This document shows, one piece after another, positions 34,562 through 43,837 of a DNA stretch of 64,000 nucleotides. Position 1 is the stretch's first letter. Each line of letters opens with the position of its first letter. The DNA is from an uncultured Chthonomonas sp. Its GTDB lineage: Bacteria; Armatimonadota; Chthonomonadetes; Chthonomonadales; Chthonomonadaceae. The stretch covers positions 44,708 through 108,707 of the forward strand of contig CAIONQ010000024.1 of the NCBI GenBank assembly GCA_903859705.1, read 5' to 3'. The translations under genes were made by a program, and so were the position numbers. The notes under the pieces were generated by a model. It saw only the letters and a program-made list of their open reading frames with translations. It made no database searches and had not been told where the DNA came from.

Positions 34562-34567
34562 TATAAT
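34562..34567 (+). promoter_or_regulatory. -10 box before the Hsp70-like gene
   Basis: A perfect TATAAT at 34562-34567; no clear -35 at 16-18 bp. A start near 34574 would give a leader of only about 34 nt to ATG 34608. Confidence 0.4.
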
Positions 34568-34607
34568 TCGTTGTGCTCACTGCTAAATGGGGTGTGGCTG
34601 CAGCCTT

Positions 34608-36254
34608 ATGGAAACCCACTGGTCTATTGATCTCGGAACTACTAACACGCTTATTGCGAAATGGGTGGGCACACATGCCGCTACCATTGCGCTTGAAGAG
34701 CTTGTTGATTATGAGCCAGCGTGGCACACGCCTCTCATCCCGTCTGCCATCTATTTTCAGGATCTCGAAAATGCGATGATCGGCCGGCCGGCACTCTCTG
34801 CCCGAGAGATTTTGCATGGTCAAGATCCTACCGCACTTGGCCCCCTGGCACGTAGCTTTAAAAAGACACTGGCACGCGCAAGCCAACAGGCTGTAGCACA
34901 ACTGGGCTCTGAATCAATTTCTGCACGGCACTGTGCAACGGTGTTTCTCAAAGAGCTGTTGGAGGCTACGGCAGCTTATGAACGCCAGACGGCAGACCCA
35001 CACCGCACCAGGATGCAGCGGCTAATGAGTGCTTTACGCTGGTGGCGCAAGGAGGGCCAGGTAACCAGCCTTACTATGACTGTACCGGTGGAAAGCTATG
35101 AGCCCTACCGTGCAGAGCTGGTTAGCATATCAAAAAAACTGGGTGTTAAGGATATACGCACCATCGATGAGCCGGTGGCAGCTGCTCTGGGTTACGGCCT
35201 TGATTTGAGTGAGGAAAAGCACCTTCTGGTGGTGGATTTTGGCGGAGGAACGCTGGATCTCGCCATTGTGCGCACTCACCCTGCTGCTGGCGACAGGCAA
35301 TCTCGAGGACCTGGAACCCACAGAGCATCTCTGCTGGCTGCCCGCGGCCTGATATACGGTGGCGAAACGATAGATGAGTGGATAGCAGATTTTGGCTGCG
35401 AAAAACTGCGTGCGCATCAAAACGCACTTCGACCGCTTCTGCTGAGCCAGGCCGAAGCCATTAAGAAGGATTTGAGCAACAAAGCCTCCGTTGCCGACAG
35501 TAGTTACTTTTTGCTGCAGGGCGGTGGAAGAATTGATATTACCAGGCAGGAGTTTCTGGACCTGCTGGAGAAGCGCGGACTGTACCGCACTCTGGAGTCA
35601 CTTACGGAAGCGACCCTGGACGATTGTGCGAGAGAGATCAACGAATCGCAGCTCGATGCTGTCTTACTTGTTGGTGGCTCAACTTTGCTGCCCGGTGTAA
35701 GAGACCTCTTTGAAAAGATGTTCGGCGCTCAGCGTGTTCACTACTGGGAGCCATTCGAAGCGGTTGTAAAGGGCGCGGCGATTTACGGGGCTGGCTTCAG
35801 TGTAGATCAAATCGTGCATCACGATTACGCTATCCGCGTGTACAACGATGCCGAGCAACGCCCTGAGTATGAACGGCTTGTACGCCGGAGTACCGGGTAC
35901 CCCACCCCGAAGCCGTTTGAAGTGCGGTACTACTCGGTTGCCGAAGGCCAAACTACGTTCAGGCTGCCGGTGTGCGAGGTGGGTTATGCGGGGCAGTTAT
36001 CATTGCCGTGGTCTCGCCGGATGAATGGCAATGAATACTGGATTCCCAGCGGATCCGAAGAGGGCGAGTGCGTAGTTACTCTGAACGAAGGAGATGCTCT
36101 GAAACTGAGCCCGCCGGGAGGCGGTGATCTTGCCAGAGCACGCTTGCGCATAGAGTTTACAATAGATGAAAACCGGTTTCTGGTAGCTACTATTCATGAT
36201 CTGCAAAAGCAGCGCGACCTGAGAACGGATGAGCGTGTAGTAAAGCTAAGATAG
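34608..36254 (+). CDS. Hsp70 (DnaK)-like chaperone without lid domain
   Basis: A protein of about 549 residues. The actin-like ATPase domain has phosphate-1 motif IDLGTTNTLIAKW (from residue 7), VKDIRTIDEPVAAALGYGL, phosphate-2 motif VVDFGGGTLDLAIV and adenosine motif VLLVGGSTLLPGVRDLF. A substrate-binding-like beta region of about 150 residues follows, but the alpha-helical lid and the acidic tail of DnaK are missing. An extra segment after residue 80 contains many basic residues. Such diverged Hsp70s differ from the housekeeping DnaK. I start at ATG 34608; ATG 34587 is possible. No grpE or dnaJ is adjacent. Confidence 0.85.
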   Translation: METHWSIDLGTTNTLIAKWVGTHAATIALEELVDYEPAWHTPLIPSAIYFQDLENAMIGRPALSAREILHGQDPTALGPLARSFKKTLARASQQAVAQLGSESISARHCATVFLKELLEATAAYERQTADPHRTRMQRLMSALRWWRKEGQVTSLTMTVPVESYEPYRAELVSISKKLGVKDIRTIDEPVAAALGYGLDLSEEKHLLVVDFGGGTLDLAIVRTHPAAGDRQSRGPGTHRASLLAARGLIYGGETIDEWIADFGCEKLRAHQNALRPLLLSQAEAIKKDLSNKASVADSSYFLLQGGGRIDITRQEFLDLLEKRGLYRTLESLTEATLDDCAREINESQLDAVLLVGGSTLLPGVRDLFEKMFGAQRVHYWEPFEAVVKGAAIYGAGFSVDQIVHHDYAIRVYNDAEQRPEYERLVRRSTGYPTPKPFEVRYYSVAEGQTTFRLPVCEVGYAGQLSLPWSRRMNGNEYWIPSGSEEGECVVTLNEGDALKLSPPGGGDLARARLRIEFTIDENRFLVATIHDLQKQRDLRTDERVVKLR

Positions 36255-36371
36255 GCCCATGTTAGATTCTGGACCTGCTCGATGTTTTGCTCTAAACCCG
36301 AGGCAGCACAAGCTGACCTCACTTTACCGGCCAAATGTGCCGGCTGCAGGTGCGGTGAGGAGACACACACT

Positions 36372-37925
36372 ATGTCTGCATCACGAGACAGTGGGCTCGA
36401 AGCTCTGAAACAGGGCAATGTTGTACAGGCCATAACGCTGCTGGAAACTGCCCATGCGGAAGACCCGGCCGACTATGATGCATGCGTTTACCTCGGCGGG
36501 GCTTACGGCCAGGCCGGCCGGCATATGGATGCCATTGCCGTTTTCACCAAGGCAGTGCACCTGCAGCCTGGCAGCGCCCAGGCGCGCTACAATCTGGGCG
36601 TTGCCATGGAGCATGGTGGCTTTCCGGAACAGGCACTGCAAGTTTACGATCAGGCTGTACAGCTTCAGCACGAGTACCCCGAGGCCCATGATGCAATAAA
36701 GCGCCTTGAGGCTACCAGCAACGATGGGTTTGGCGCTCCTCCGCCACCGCAATTGGGACACCATGACGCCCATCACGGGCACGCTCCCGATGATCCATTG
36801 CTTCATGCAGCAGCTCCGGTGCAGCAGCAGCCTGTTCAGCCCTTTGTGCAGCCTGCCCAACAGCAGCCCACACAGCAATTTGCGCCACCGGCGCAGCAAT
36901 ATGCTCCGCAGCAACCTACGCAGCAGTTTGCTCCTTCTGCTCAGCACCAGCCGGCACAGCAGTTTGGAGCCCCTGCGGCCGCTGCCGAAGAGCCCGGGCT
37001 TAGCAACTACGCAGCTCCGCCGCCCCCGAAACCAGCCCCATCGCCCTTTGGCTCACCAGGTGGGGCTGCTCCCAGTTATCGCCCTGCCGCTGCACCGGTG
37101 TTTAACACCGTACCAGAGTATGAGGACTCGTTTAACCCGATAAAGGCTATTGGCGACTGTTTTAAGGCTGCCTTTACACCGAACAAGTTTTTCAGTGAGC
37201 AAGTTGGGTGTGAATCTATGGCTGGCCCATGGGGCGCCATTTTGTTCTATGTGCTGATCATTATCAGCACCAACACTATTGTTGGAGCCTTAAAGCTTGG
37301 CGGCAGCGTGTTGGATGGGTTTATAAAGGGCTTGGGGCCATCTTTAACTTCAGTGATATGCTGGTTGGTTTATGCCGGCCTCATCAAGATGCTAAGTTCT
37401 GCATTTGGCAGCGGACTGCGTTATGGAGCCTCGTTTAGGGCAGTGGTCTATTCGGCATTTCCGTTTGTTCTGATGTTTGGCATTTCTACGATTTTAATGG
37501 TAAACAAGCCATCTGGAAATGTGGCTGCAAATACGCAGAATGTGCGGGTTCAACTGGTGCAGGATCAAACAGGTGGAGGCATGAACCAGATGCCCAATTC
37601 GGACTCAGGTGGCTTTCAGCAGGGCAGACGGGCAACAGGATCGCCGTATGCCGGGCAGGGCGCTCTTAATTCAAGCATGTTTGGTGAAGCGCTTGCACAG
37701 GGTGCACTAATGCTTGGATTAATTCTGATTGGCGTTGTATGGTCCACAGGTATTCTCCTTTCTGCCTTACTGAATATCCATGAGATGCAGGCCGGTGCTG
37801 CCTTTGGCACTTTGATACTTGCAGATATCATATTCGCTATCGTGTTTGTGGGAGCGCTGTTCGTTATTGGCATTATGCGCGGCGTTTCTAATTTATCGAG
37901 CCTGCCTTCTTCGGCGGGCCGTTAG
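36372..37925 (+). CDS. TPR protein with Pro/Gln-rich linker and Yip1-like membrane domain
   Basis: A 517-residue protein started at ATG 36372 (GAGGAG nine bases upstream). Residues 8-110 contain three TPR repeats (VVQAITLLETAHAEDPADYDA, MDAIAVFTKAVHLQPGSAQA, PEQALQVYDQAVQLQHEYPEA). A His/Pro/Gln-rich linker with repeats of QQPTQQFAP follows up to about residue 250. The C-terminal half has five or so membrane helices in the pattern of Yip1-domain proteins (FKAAFTPNKFFSEQ, WGAILFYVLIIIST). It probably organises a membrane complex through the TPR part; the partner is unknown. A strong terminator ends it. Confidence 0.7.
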   Translation: MSASRDSGLEALKQGNVVQAITLLETAHAEDPADYDACVYLGGAYGQAGRHMDAIAVFTKAVHLQPGSAQARYNLGVAMEHGGFPEQALQVYDQAVQLQHEYPEAHDAIKRLEATSNDGFGAPPPPQLGHHDAHHGHAPDDPLLHAAAPVQQQPVQPFVQPAQQQPTQQFAPPAQQYAPQQPTQQFAPSAQHQPAQQFGAPAAAAEEPGLSNYAAPPPPKPAPSPFGSPGGAAPSYRPAAAPVFNTVPEYEDSFNPIKAIGDCFKAAFTPNKFFSEQVGCESMAGPWGAILFYVLIIISTNTIVGALKLGGSVLDGFIKGLGPSLTSVICWLVYAGLIKMLSSAFGSGLRYGASFRAVVYSAFPFVLMFGISTILMVNKPSGNVAANTQNVRVQLVQDQTGGGMNQMPNSDSGGFQQGRRATGSPYAGQGALNSSMFGEALAQGALMLGLILIGVVWSTGILLSALLNIHEMQAGAAFGTLILADIIFAIVFVGALFVIGIMRGVSNLSSLPSSAGR

Positions 37926-37945
37926 CCGCCAATTATCGCTACTTG

Positions 37946-37981
37946 CTGCGCCGACAGACCCTCTGTCGGCGCAGTTTTATT
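37946..37981 (+). terminator. Rho-independent terminator
   Basis: A perfect 13-bp stem CTGCGCCGACAGA (37946-37958) with partner 37962-37974, loop CCC, then TTTTATT. Confidence 0.93.
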
Positions 37982-38071
37982 GAATCACTGAAATTCTGTG
38001 AGTGTGTGTGAGCGACACAGGCACTGGCCAGGAAAAACGTACGGGGATGAACCCGGAATGAAAGCTGCTAA

Positions 38072-39439
38072 ATGACTGATACGCCTACATCGATGAAGAA
38101 TAGCCCACGAGCCATTAAGATGGCACAAGAGCTACTGCAGACCTGGCTTGTGCCTGCAACCTCGGGGGAAGAGCCTCCACTGGATCGCATAGTTGCCGCA
38201 GGGTTTAAAGAGCACAAAGAGTTTAACTCCGGTGAACGCCGGTGGATAAACTCTGCCGTGTATGGCACTGTTCGCTTACTGGATCGTCAACGGTTTTTGC
38301 TTGGGCGAACCGGCAAAGAGGAAACTACTGAGAACCTAATAACGCTATGGCAGGATGAGCACACCGTTACTCGCCCGAACTGGGCAGACTCATTGCGCGA
38401 TGCCATAGATGCACTGCCCTCTGCAGAGGACCCTCATGGCTATCTGCGGGTTACTCTCTCAATACCTGATAACATCGCCACGAGTATTGAAGCTCAACTT
38501 GGCGATGAAAGCCTTGAGGCAGGAGCTGCATTTAACGAGCAAGCCCCCACCGTATTGCGAGTTAATACTCTGAGAACGCGCAAGAGCCGGATAACCGATA
38601 AGGTTGCCGATACACAGGAAACACGTTACTCGCCGCTAGGGCTGGTGTTGCCACAGCGTGTTGCATTGCCGACTCTACATGGTTTTAAAGAAGGTTGGTT
38701 TGAACTTCAGGAAGAAGCAAGCCAGCTGGCAACACTATTAACAGATGCACAGCCTGGCAGCACGGTTGTAGATGTTGGGGCAGGCGGCGGTGGAAAATCC
38801 CTTGCGCTGGCCGCTATGATGAAAAACCAGGGCCAGATCACTGCAATAGACCCATCTGAGTGGCGCCTAACGGAGCTTAAGCAGCGAGCAGCGCGAGCTC
38901 ACGCGTTCAACATATCCACCTTTTGTCCTGAACTGGATGAAAACGGCCTGTGGATTGATGACGCCAGCGGCACTTTAAAGGCACTAGAGAACCAGGCAGA
39001 CTGTGTTTTGCTAGATGCACCGTGTTCTGGCTCCGGCACTATGCGTCGATCTCCAGATATCCGATGGCGCTACCACAGCACTGTTGCATTTGCGGCCCTT
39101 CAGCTATCACTCGTGCGGCAATCTGCACGGTTTGTGAAGCCCGGTGGAGCTCTTGTGTATGTAACTTGCGCACTTGAACGCGATCAGAACGAGGATGTGA
39201 TAGAGAAGTTTCTGGCTTGCGCCGAAGGTGCAGATTTTAGCATTGAGCCCGGCAAAGCGGCGTTAGAAAGTGGTATGCAACGGGCCGCAGTATATTGTAT
39301 GGGAATTGATGCAGGTGCACGCTGGCTACCAGCGGATACAGACACACTGTTTAACGGGCCATTTTTGCGCACATGGCCGCACAAACATGGCATGGATGCA
39401 TTCTTTGCTGCGCGCCTGGTACGATCGGTCGCTCGCTGA
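38072..39439 (+). CDS. RsmB/NOP-family RNA cytosine-C5 methyltransferase
   Basis: A 455-residue protein with an N-terminal helical domain (DRIVAAGFKEHKEFNSGERRWINSAVYG), as in RsmB-like enzymes, then a Rossmann SAM-binding core (VVDVGAGGGGKSLALAAMM). Motif IV DAPCSGSGTMRRSPDIRW (about residue 313) and motif VI VTCALERDQNED (about 363) carry the two cysteines: the second is the nucleophile and the first releases the product. The target is an rRNA or tRNA cytosine; 16S C967 is the RsmB site but assignment here is inference. ATG 38072 has no strong ribosome site. Confidence 0.85.
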   Translation: MTDTPTSMKNSPRAIKMAQELLQTWLVPATSGEEPPLDRIVAAGFKEHKEFNSGERRWINSAVYGTVRLLDRQRFLLGRTGKEETTENLITLWQDEHTVTRPNWADSLRDAIDALPSAEDPHGYLRVTLSIPDNIATSIEAQLGDESLEAGAAFNEQAPTVLRVNTLRTRKSRITDKVADTQETRYSPLGLVLPQRVALPTLHGFKEGWFELQEEASQLATLLTDAQPGSTVVDVGAGGGGKSLALAAMMKNQGQITAIDPSEWRLTELKQRAARAHAFNISTFCPELDENGLWIDDASGTLKALENQADCVLLDAPCSGSGTMRRSPDIRWRYHSTVAFAALQLSLVRQSARFVKPGGALVYVTCALERDQNEDVIEKFLACAEGADFSIEPGKAALESGMQRAAVYCMGIDAGARWLPADTDTLFNGPFLRTWPHKHGMDAFFAARLVRSVAR

Positions 39440-39453
39440 TAGTTCAATAAACC

Positions 39454-40212
39454 ATGGCGCTCACAGAACAGTTGTACAATGAGCTCCGGAGCCACATCCT
39501 CCACAGTGAGGCACTTGAGGCTTCAGGATTGTTGCAGGAGGCTGCAGAGCGCCTTGTGGTGGCAGCTGCAGCCTTTGGCCCTGAGGGCGCAATAGGCCCG
39601 CAAAGCATGGATACTCGGAACATGTATGCTGCCCTCTGCACCCACGCTGGCAATTCATACCGGCGTATGCGCGATTACGCCCATGCTGCATACATGTATC
39701 AGGAGGCTGCGGATGCACTTGTTGATGAGGGAGATAGTAAGCTGCGCGCTGAGCTCGCGGCCAACACAGTTGCCTGTGTGCGGCTAACAGGCAGAGACCC
39801 TGCCGTGCGTCTTAACCTGTTGCTGGCTAAATATGAGCATCTGGAGCGCCAATACATTGCCGCAAATAGGTGGATGGAGGCTGCACGGGCGCGAATGCAG
39901 ATAGCACGCGTATATCAACGCAGAGAGCGGTTTGAAGAAGCCGCCAAGAACTATCAGATGGCAATCGACGCGTATTCGGAAGCTGAAATATCGTTGGAAC
40001 GTAATATGGAGATAGCAGAGTGCCATCACCGACTGGCAGGCATTCTGGATGTACGCCTGAAAAATTCGGAAGCCGCAAGAACACCTTATCTCGTGGCTAT
40101 TGAGATATATAGATTAAATGAGCCGCTGGTTTATGGTACCCAGCAAGCACGTGAACTTTGCGAGTTGGCGGTAGATGCAATGGATGAAACTTCCGACGAA
40201 GCCGATAATTAG
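39454..40212 (+). CDS. TPR-repeat protein of unknown function
   Basis: A 252-residue all-helical protein, 14 bp after the RNA methyltransferase on the same strand. Repeated helix pairs (RNMYAALCTHAGNSYRRMRDYAHAAYMYQEAADAL, RWMEAARARMQIARVYQRRERFEEAAKNYQMAIDAY) fit four or five TPR-like repeats of the alpha-SNAP or MalT kind. No signal or membrane helix. It probably mediates protein contacts. The gene overlaps by 4 bp the convergent NlpC/P60 gene. Confidence 0.65.
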   Translation: MALTEQLYNELRSHILHSEALEASGLLQEAAERLVVAAAAFGPEGAIGPQSMDTRNMYAALCTHAGNSYRRMRDYAHAAYMYQEAADALVDEGDSKLRAELAANTVACVRLTGRDPAVRLNLLLAKYEHLERQYIAANRWMEAARARMQIARVYQRRERFEEAAKNYQMAIDAYSEAEISLERNMEIAECHHRLAGILDVRLKNSEAARTPYLVAIEIYRLNEPLVYGTQQARELCELAVDAMDETSDEADN

Positions 40213-41135
40213 CGGCGCGCACAGTTAAAGATACGCTGATATGGCTGATCTGTTAACCGGCTGATAGCTACACCATGCTCTCCAGAGCTGGAGTGTATGA
40301 AGTAACCATTGCCGATATATAAACCCGTGTGTGTAATACGTGAATGCCCAAAATAGAGCCGATCGCCACACTGTAAACTCTCTGGCGATACTGGCATCCC
40401 AACGTTCGTTTGTTCTGCGGCGGTTCGCGGAAGGCTATAGCCCAGAGACGAGAATATTTTCTTCATAAACCCGGAGCAATCGATGCCGTTAACCGTGTTT
40501 CCACCCCATTGGTAAGGTACGCCAAGGTAACGATATGCCTCACGTAGCAACTCTTGCGGGTTACCCTGAAAATACTCAGAACCGGATCTAGGCTGCAACT
40601 GGCCATTACCAGTATCTGGGATGGATGGCGAACCGCTGGAGACAACCTGATAATCCAGCAGTTGAACCTTATCTCGTGATATCCAGCCGGTAGTACCATC
40701 TGCCATCAGTACACCAAACCAGCTAGTGTTTTCATTGCGTATGGCAATGTATGTCCCAGGATCAACTGTCGCCAGGCGCGCATCTCCACCTTTTGAGCGG
40801 AAGATGCCTGTACGATTTGTGATTTCACCAAGACGACCAATAACCCGTTCTGGAGAACCGCTACGAGATGGCAAAGTAGCGCGGCCAGAAAAACCACCAA
40901 CGGTATGCACAGTCTTACGTGAAGTTGCCTGAGCGGTTGGGGGTACTGTCTGCTGCAGTTTTTGGAGCGCAGCGCGGGCTTCTAATGCCTTTTGGGATGG
41001 CGGCAGATCAAGCGTTAGCGAATCATCAGCACGCGCCAAAGGTGCCGTGATGCCAACAATGCCCGCAATAAAACCTGCGGCAATCATAATCTGGCTAAAA
41101 CTCCGCAATAAAACTCGCCTCCGGGTGGTAATCAC
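40209..41135 (-). CDS. Exported SH3b-NlpC/P60 peptidoglycan hydrolase
   Basis: A protein of about 308 residues if started at GTG 41135. The start is uncertain. This one gives a twin-arginine-like export signal (VITTRRRVLLRS, cleavage after PLARA), whereas frames to 41255 add unrelated residues. A bacterial SH3 domain (IFRSKGGDARLATVDPGTYIAIRNENTSWFGVLMADGTTGWI) is followed by NlpC/P60. The catalytic Cys is in NGIDCSGFMKK (about residue 220), the His in ITHTGLYIGN, and the second His in YFIHSSSG. It cleaves D-Glu-diaminopimelate-type peptide bonds in peptidoglycan. It lies just beyond the ribosomal cluster terminator on the same strand. Confidence 0.88.
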   Translation of the reverse strand: MITTRRRVLLRSFSQIMIAAGFIAGIVGITAPLARADDSLTLDLPPSQKALEARAALQKLQQTVPPTAQATSRKTVHTVGGFSGRATLPSRSGSPERVIGRLGEITNRTGIFRSKGGDARLATVDPGTYIAIRNENTSWFGVLMADGTTGWISRDKVQLLDYQVVSSGSPSIPDTGNGQLQPRSGSEYFQGNPQELLREAYRYLGVPYQWGGNTVNGIDCSGFMKKIFSSLGYSLPRTAAEQTNVGMPVSPESLQCGDRLYFGHSRITHTGLYIGNGYFIHSSSGEHGVAISRLTDQPYQRIFNCARR

Positions 41136-41309
41136 GCTGGTATTGACGCTGCGAATGCACAGAAGTATCGCTCTTCTTACAGCAGCCACACAAACATTAT
41201 ACTGTAACCGATGACGATTCCCACTAACCTGGAATGTGCCACAGCCGTAAGGCACTACATCACCCGGCCAAAAACGCGCCAGGAAATTTTTGAAACCCTA
41301 CAAGGATGA

Positions 41310-41350
41310 AAAACAAAAGGTGCGCCAGGCCAAATTGCGGCCTGACGCAC
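41310..41350 (-). terminator. Terminator of the ribosomal protein cluster (after rpsI)
   Basis: On the minus strand a 12-bp stem with one mismatch (41350-41339 with 41331-41320) is followed by CTTTTGTTTTT (41319-41310). Confidence 0.92.
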
Positions 41351-41384
41351 AGATGATGATTTGAGCAAAGCTGCAAGATGCAGT

Positions 41385-41786
41385 TTATCGCTTGCTGAAC
41401 TGGAAACCGCGGCGGGCGCGCTTGCGTCCGTACTTCTTTCGCTCTTTAACGCGCGGGTCTCGGGTAAGGAGGCCGATGCGGCGGAGGCGAGGTCGAAGCT
41501 CAGGATCCACTTCCAGAAGTGCCTTCGAGATGCCGTGGCGAATAGCGCCAGCCTGCCCTGAAAGACCGCCGCCGTTGCACTTGGCGATCACATCAAAGCG
41601 GCCCTGGGTCTCGGTAGCGTCGAACGGCTGCTGAAGCAGGCGGGACAACACTGCACGACCAAGGTATTTCTCACCCGGGCGCTCGTTAATGGTTACAACA
41701 CCGGTGCCCGGTGCGAGCCATACACGGGCCGTAGCATTTTTGCGGTGGCCAGTGCCATAGTATCGAGTGCGATTAACATCTGCCAC
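41385..41786 (-). CDS. rpsI: 30S ribosomal protein S9
   Basis: A 133-residue small-subunit protein. The opening [17 protein letters not shown], the motif GKYLGR-like EKYLGRAVL, the segment [20 protein letters not shown] and the tail [14 protein letters not shown] (ending in Lys-Arg, which reaches the P-site tRNA) are typical. It starts 2 bp after rplM, the usual L13-S9 pair, and is the last gene before the cluster terminator. Confidence 0.97.
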   Translation of the reverse strand: MADVNRTRYYGTGHRKNATARVWLAPGTGVVTINERPGEKYLGRAVLSRLLQQPFDATETQGRFDVIAKCNGGGLSGQAGAIRHGISKALLEVDPELRPRLRRIGLLTRDPRVKERKKYGRKRARRGFQFSKR

Positions 41787-41788
41787 GA

Positions 41789-42250
41789 TTATTCGTCTCC
41801 TCTGCTCTGTACTCCACCAGTAAATATGATGGGCGACTGAGCCGAATGGGGATGAACCGGCCCTTTGTACACTTTGAGCTTCTTAATAATGGAATCACCG
41901 AGCTTATTGTGCGGGATCATACCTCGCACAACGCGGCGAATGGCCTCTTCAGGCTTCTTCGCCAGCTCATCCTGGCGCTTGATGGACTTCAGCGCGCCCG
42001 GCCAACCGGTATGGTGGTAAACATTTTCGCCGGGCTTGTTGGCACCGGTGAGAGCCACCTTATCAGCATTAATAATGATTACATGATCCCCCGTATCAAC
42101 ATGCGGGGTGAAGATGGTTTTATGTTTGCCGCGCAGGATCATCGCCGCATCAACAGCGAGGCGACCCAGTGGCTTATTGGTTGCATCCATAACGTACCAG
42201 ACGCGTTGCGCTTCCATATCCTCAGGTCGCGCCGAAACTGTAGTTTTCAT
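41789..42250 (-). CDS. rplM: 50S ribosomal protein L13
   Basis: A 153-residue large-subunit protein started at ATG 42250; a frame extending to 42364 adds 38 non-homologous residues. Family motifs are [54 protein letters not shown] and [16 protein letters not shown] [14 protein letters not shown]. About 10 residues at the N-terminus and a short C-terminal tail exceed the usual 142. It pairs with rpsI downstream and lies 167 bp after truA. Confidence 0.96.
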   Translation of the reverse strand: MKTTVSARPEDMEAQRVWYVMDATNKPLGRLAVDAAMILRGKHKTIFTPHVDTGDHVIIINADKVALTGANKPGENVYHHTGWPGALKSIKRQDELAKKPEEAIRRVVRGMIPHNKLGDSIIKKLKVYKGPVHPHSAQSPIIFTGGVQSRGDE

Positions 42251-42417
42251 TCCCTTAGTGTGCTTTCCTCTGGCTATGCCGTGCTGCCCGCCGATAAGAC
42301 AGCCGGCCGGTATATGCACTTGCCTGATGGTTAGTTGTATGTTCAGCGCGCATAACACGCGCAAACGGTATCGAATGCGGTTTACCGCAAGGTTGCCCGG
42401 CCACCCGTTCAGCCGGA

Positions 42418-43203
42418 TTAAGGAGCAGGCTCCTTATTGAGACGCTTGTAATTTCGGCGCTCGCCGTAGCGTACGCGCAACAGGCATAGACCCTGAGGTG
42501 GTGCCGATGGACCAGCCAATCGCCGATCTCGAGAATCTATAAGATCTCGGATATATTCCGGTGATCTCGTTCCATCCCCAACCTGCATCAAGGTGCCTAC
42601 TACACAGCGCACCATGCCCCGAAGGAAGGCATTAGCTTCTATCCGAACAACAACAAAGCGTCCATGTTGCGCAACAGAGCAGCGCATAACATCTCGCATC
42701 GTTGGCTCATCCGGCTGCAGTTGATTGGTAAAAGCAGCAAAATCCTGTTCACCAATCAAGTACGAAGCAGCACTCTGCATGTTAGATACGTTCAACCTGT
42801 ATTTACAGGGTGCTGAGAATCGCCTCCACAGTGGAGAGCGTGTATCACAGCAACGTATCACATAACCATACACCCTGGAGGATGCTGAAAATCGAGCACT
42901 AAACTCCGGGGCCACCTCTGCAACACTCCTAACAGAACAATCTGACGGAAGTGCCGAGTTGAGAGCAATCGCCATTCGATCTACAGGGATCCGGGTTTCG
43001 GCACTGAAACTCACAACCTGCCCAACCGCATGCACACCTGCATCGGTACGGCCCGCACCGGTCAGCCTTATCTGCTGACCGGTACGTTGCAAGATTGCGG
43101 CCTCTAGCGCGCCTTGAACGGTTCGTTCACCATGCTGCCATTGAAATCCGGAGAAATCGCTACCATCGTATTCCACAGTGGCTTTGAAGTACCGAATTGA
43201 CAT
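42418..43203 (-). CDS. truA: tRNA pseudouridine(38-40) synthase
   Basis: TruA converts uridines 38-40 of the tRNA anticodon arm to pseudouridine. The 261 residues include the catalytic Asp54 in GAGRTDAGVHAVGQ. Other motifs are YDGSDFSGFQWQ near the N-terminus, FSARFSASSRVYGYVI, DFAAFTNQ and EANAFLRGMVRCVVGTLMQVG near the C-terminus. Its place after rplQ and before rplM-rpsI is the same as in many Gram-positive and related genomes. Confidence 0.96.
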   Translation of the reverse strand: MSIRYFKATVEYDGSDFSGFQWQHGERTVQGALEAAILQRTGQQIRLTGAGRTDAGVHAVGQVVSFSAETRIPVDRMAIALNSALPSDCSVRSVAEVAPEFSARFSASSRVYGYVIRCCDTRSPLWRRFSAPCKYRLNVSNMQSAASYLIGEQDFAAFTNQLQPDEPTMRDVMRCSVAQHGRFVVVRIEANAFLRGMVRCVVGTLMQVGDGTRSPEYIRDLIDSRDRRLAGPSAPPQGLCLLRVRYGERRNYKRLNKEPAP

Positions 43204-43226
43204 ATCAGCAGGCGAGGCGCTCGGGA

Positions 43227-43751
43227 CTAGCCCCGTGCGCGCTTACGACCGAACAAACCGGTCTTGGCCTCTGGCTCGGCTTCCACCGGAGCAACAACAG
43301 GCTCAATACCTTCAACGAACTCCAGCAGAACCAGCGGAGCAGCATCGCCACGGCGGAAGCCGATTTTGGTAATGCGTGTATATCCGCCGGGGCGGCCCAT
43401 ATAGCGCGGCGCGATTTCCTCAAAGAGGCGCGGCACAACATAATTCGGGTTGCGCTCGATCTTTTTGCCACCCTTTGCACCGCCAGGAACGCGGATGAAT
43501 TCATCAACGTTACTGTCTACCCATCGGCGAACCAGGCGTCGAGCATGCAGGCGAGCTGCCACTGGGGCATCTACCCCACCCTTACGGGCGATGGTAACCA
43601 GCTTCTCAACGATTGGGCGAACCTCTTTGGCACGGGTTTCGGTGGTAACAATACGATCGTGCTGCAGCATGCTTCGGGTTAACCCCTTCAGCAGCGCGCG
43701 TCGCTGATCACTTGGAAGTCCAAATTTTCTCAGCGCCTTTCGGTGACGCAT
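43227..43751 (-). CDS. rplQ: 50S ribosomal protein L17, with C-terminal tail
   Basis: The N-terminal about 120 residues are typical L17 (MRHRKALRKFGLPSDQRRALLKGL, LVTIARKG, RRWVDSNVDEFIRV-type insertion, GGYTRITKIGFRRGDAAPLVLLEFVE). The total of 174 residues exceeds the usual 115-130, owing to an internal Lys/Gly insertion and a Val/Glu/Lys-rich tail. It lies downstream of rpoA as usual. Confidence 0.96.
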   Translation of the reverse strand: MRHRKALRKFGLPSDQRRALLKGLTRSMLQHDRIVTTETRAKEVRPIVEKLVTIARKGGVDAPVAARLHARRLVRRWVDSNVDEFIRVPGGAKGGKKIERNPNYVVPRLFEEIAPRYMGRPGGYTRITKIGFRRGDAAPLVLLEFVEGIEPVVAPVEAEPEAKTGLFGRKRARG

Positions 43752-43837
43752 TATACTGTCCTTTCAAATATTTGCGGCTTACATTCTAACCGCCGGAATC
43801 TCGCAGCCTCGCGTATCAGGCGTTGGCTGGAGGTTGA

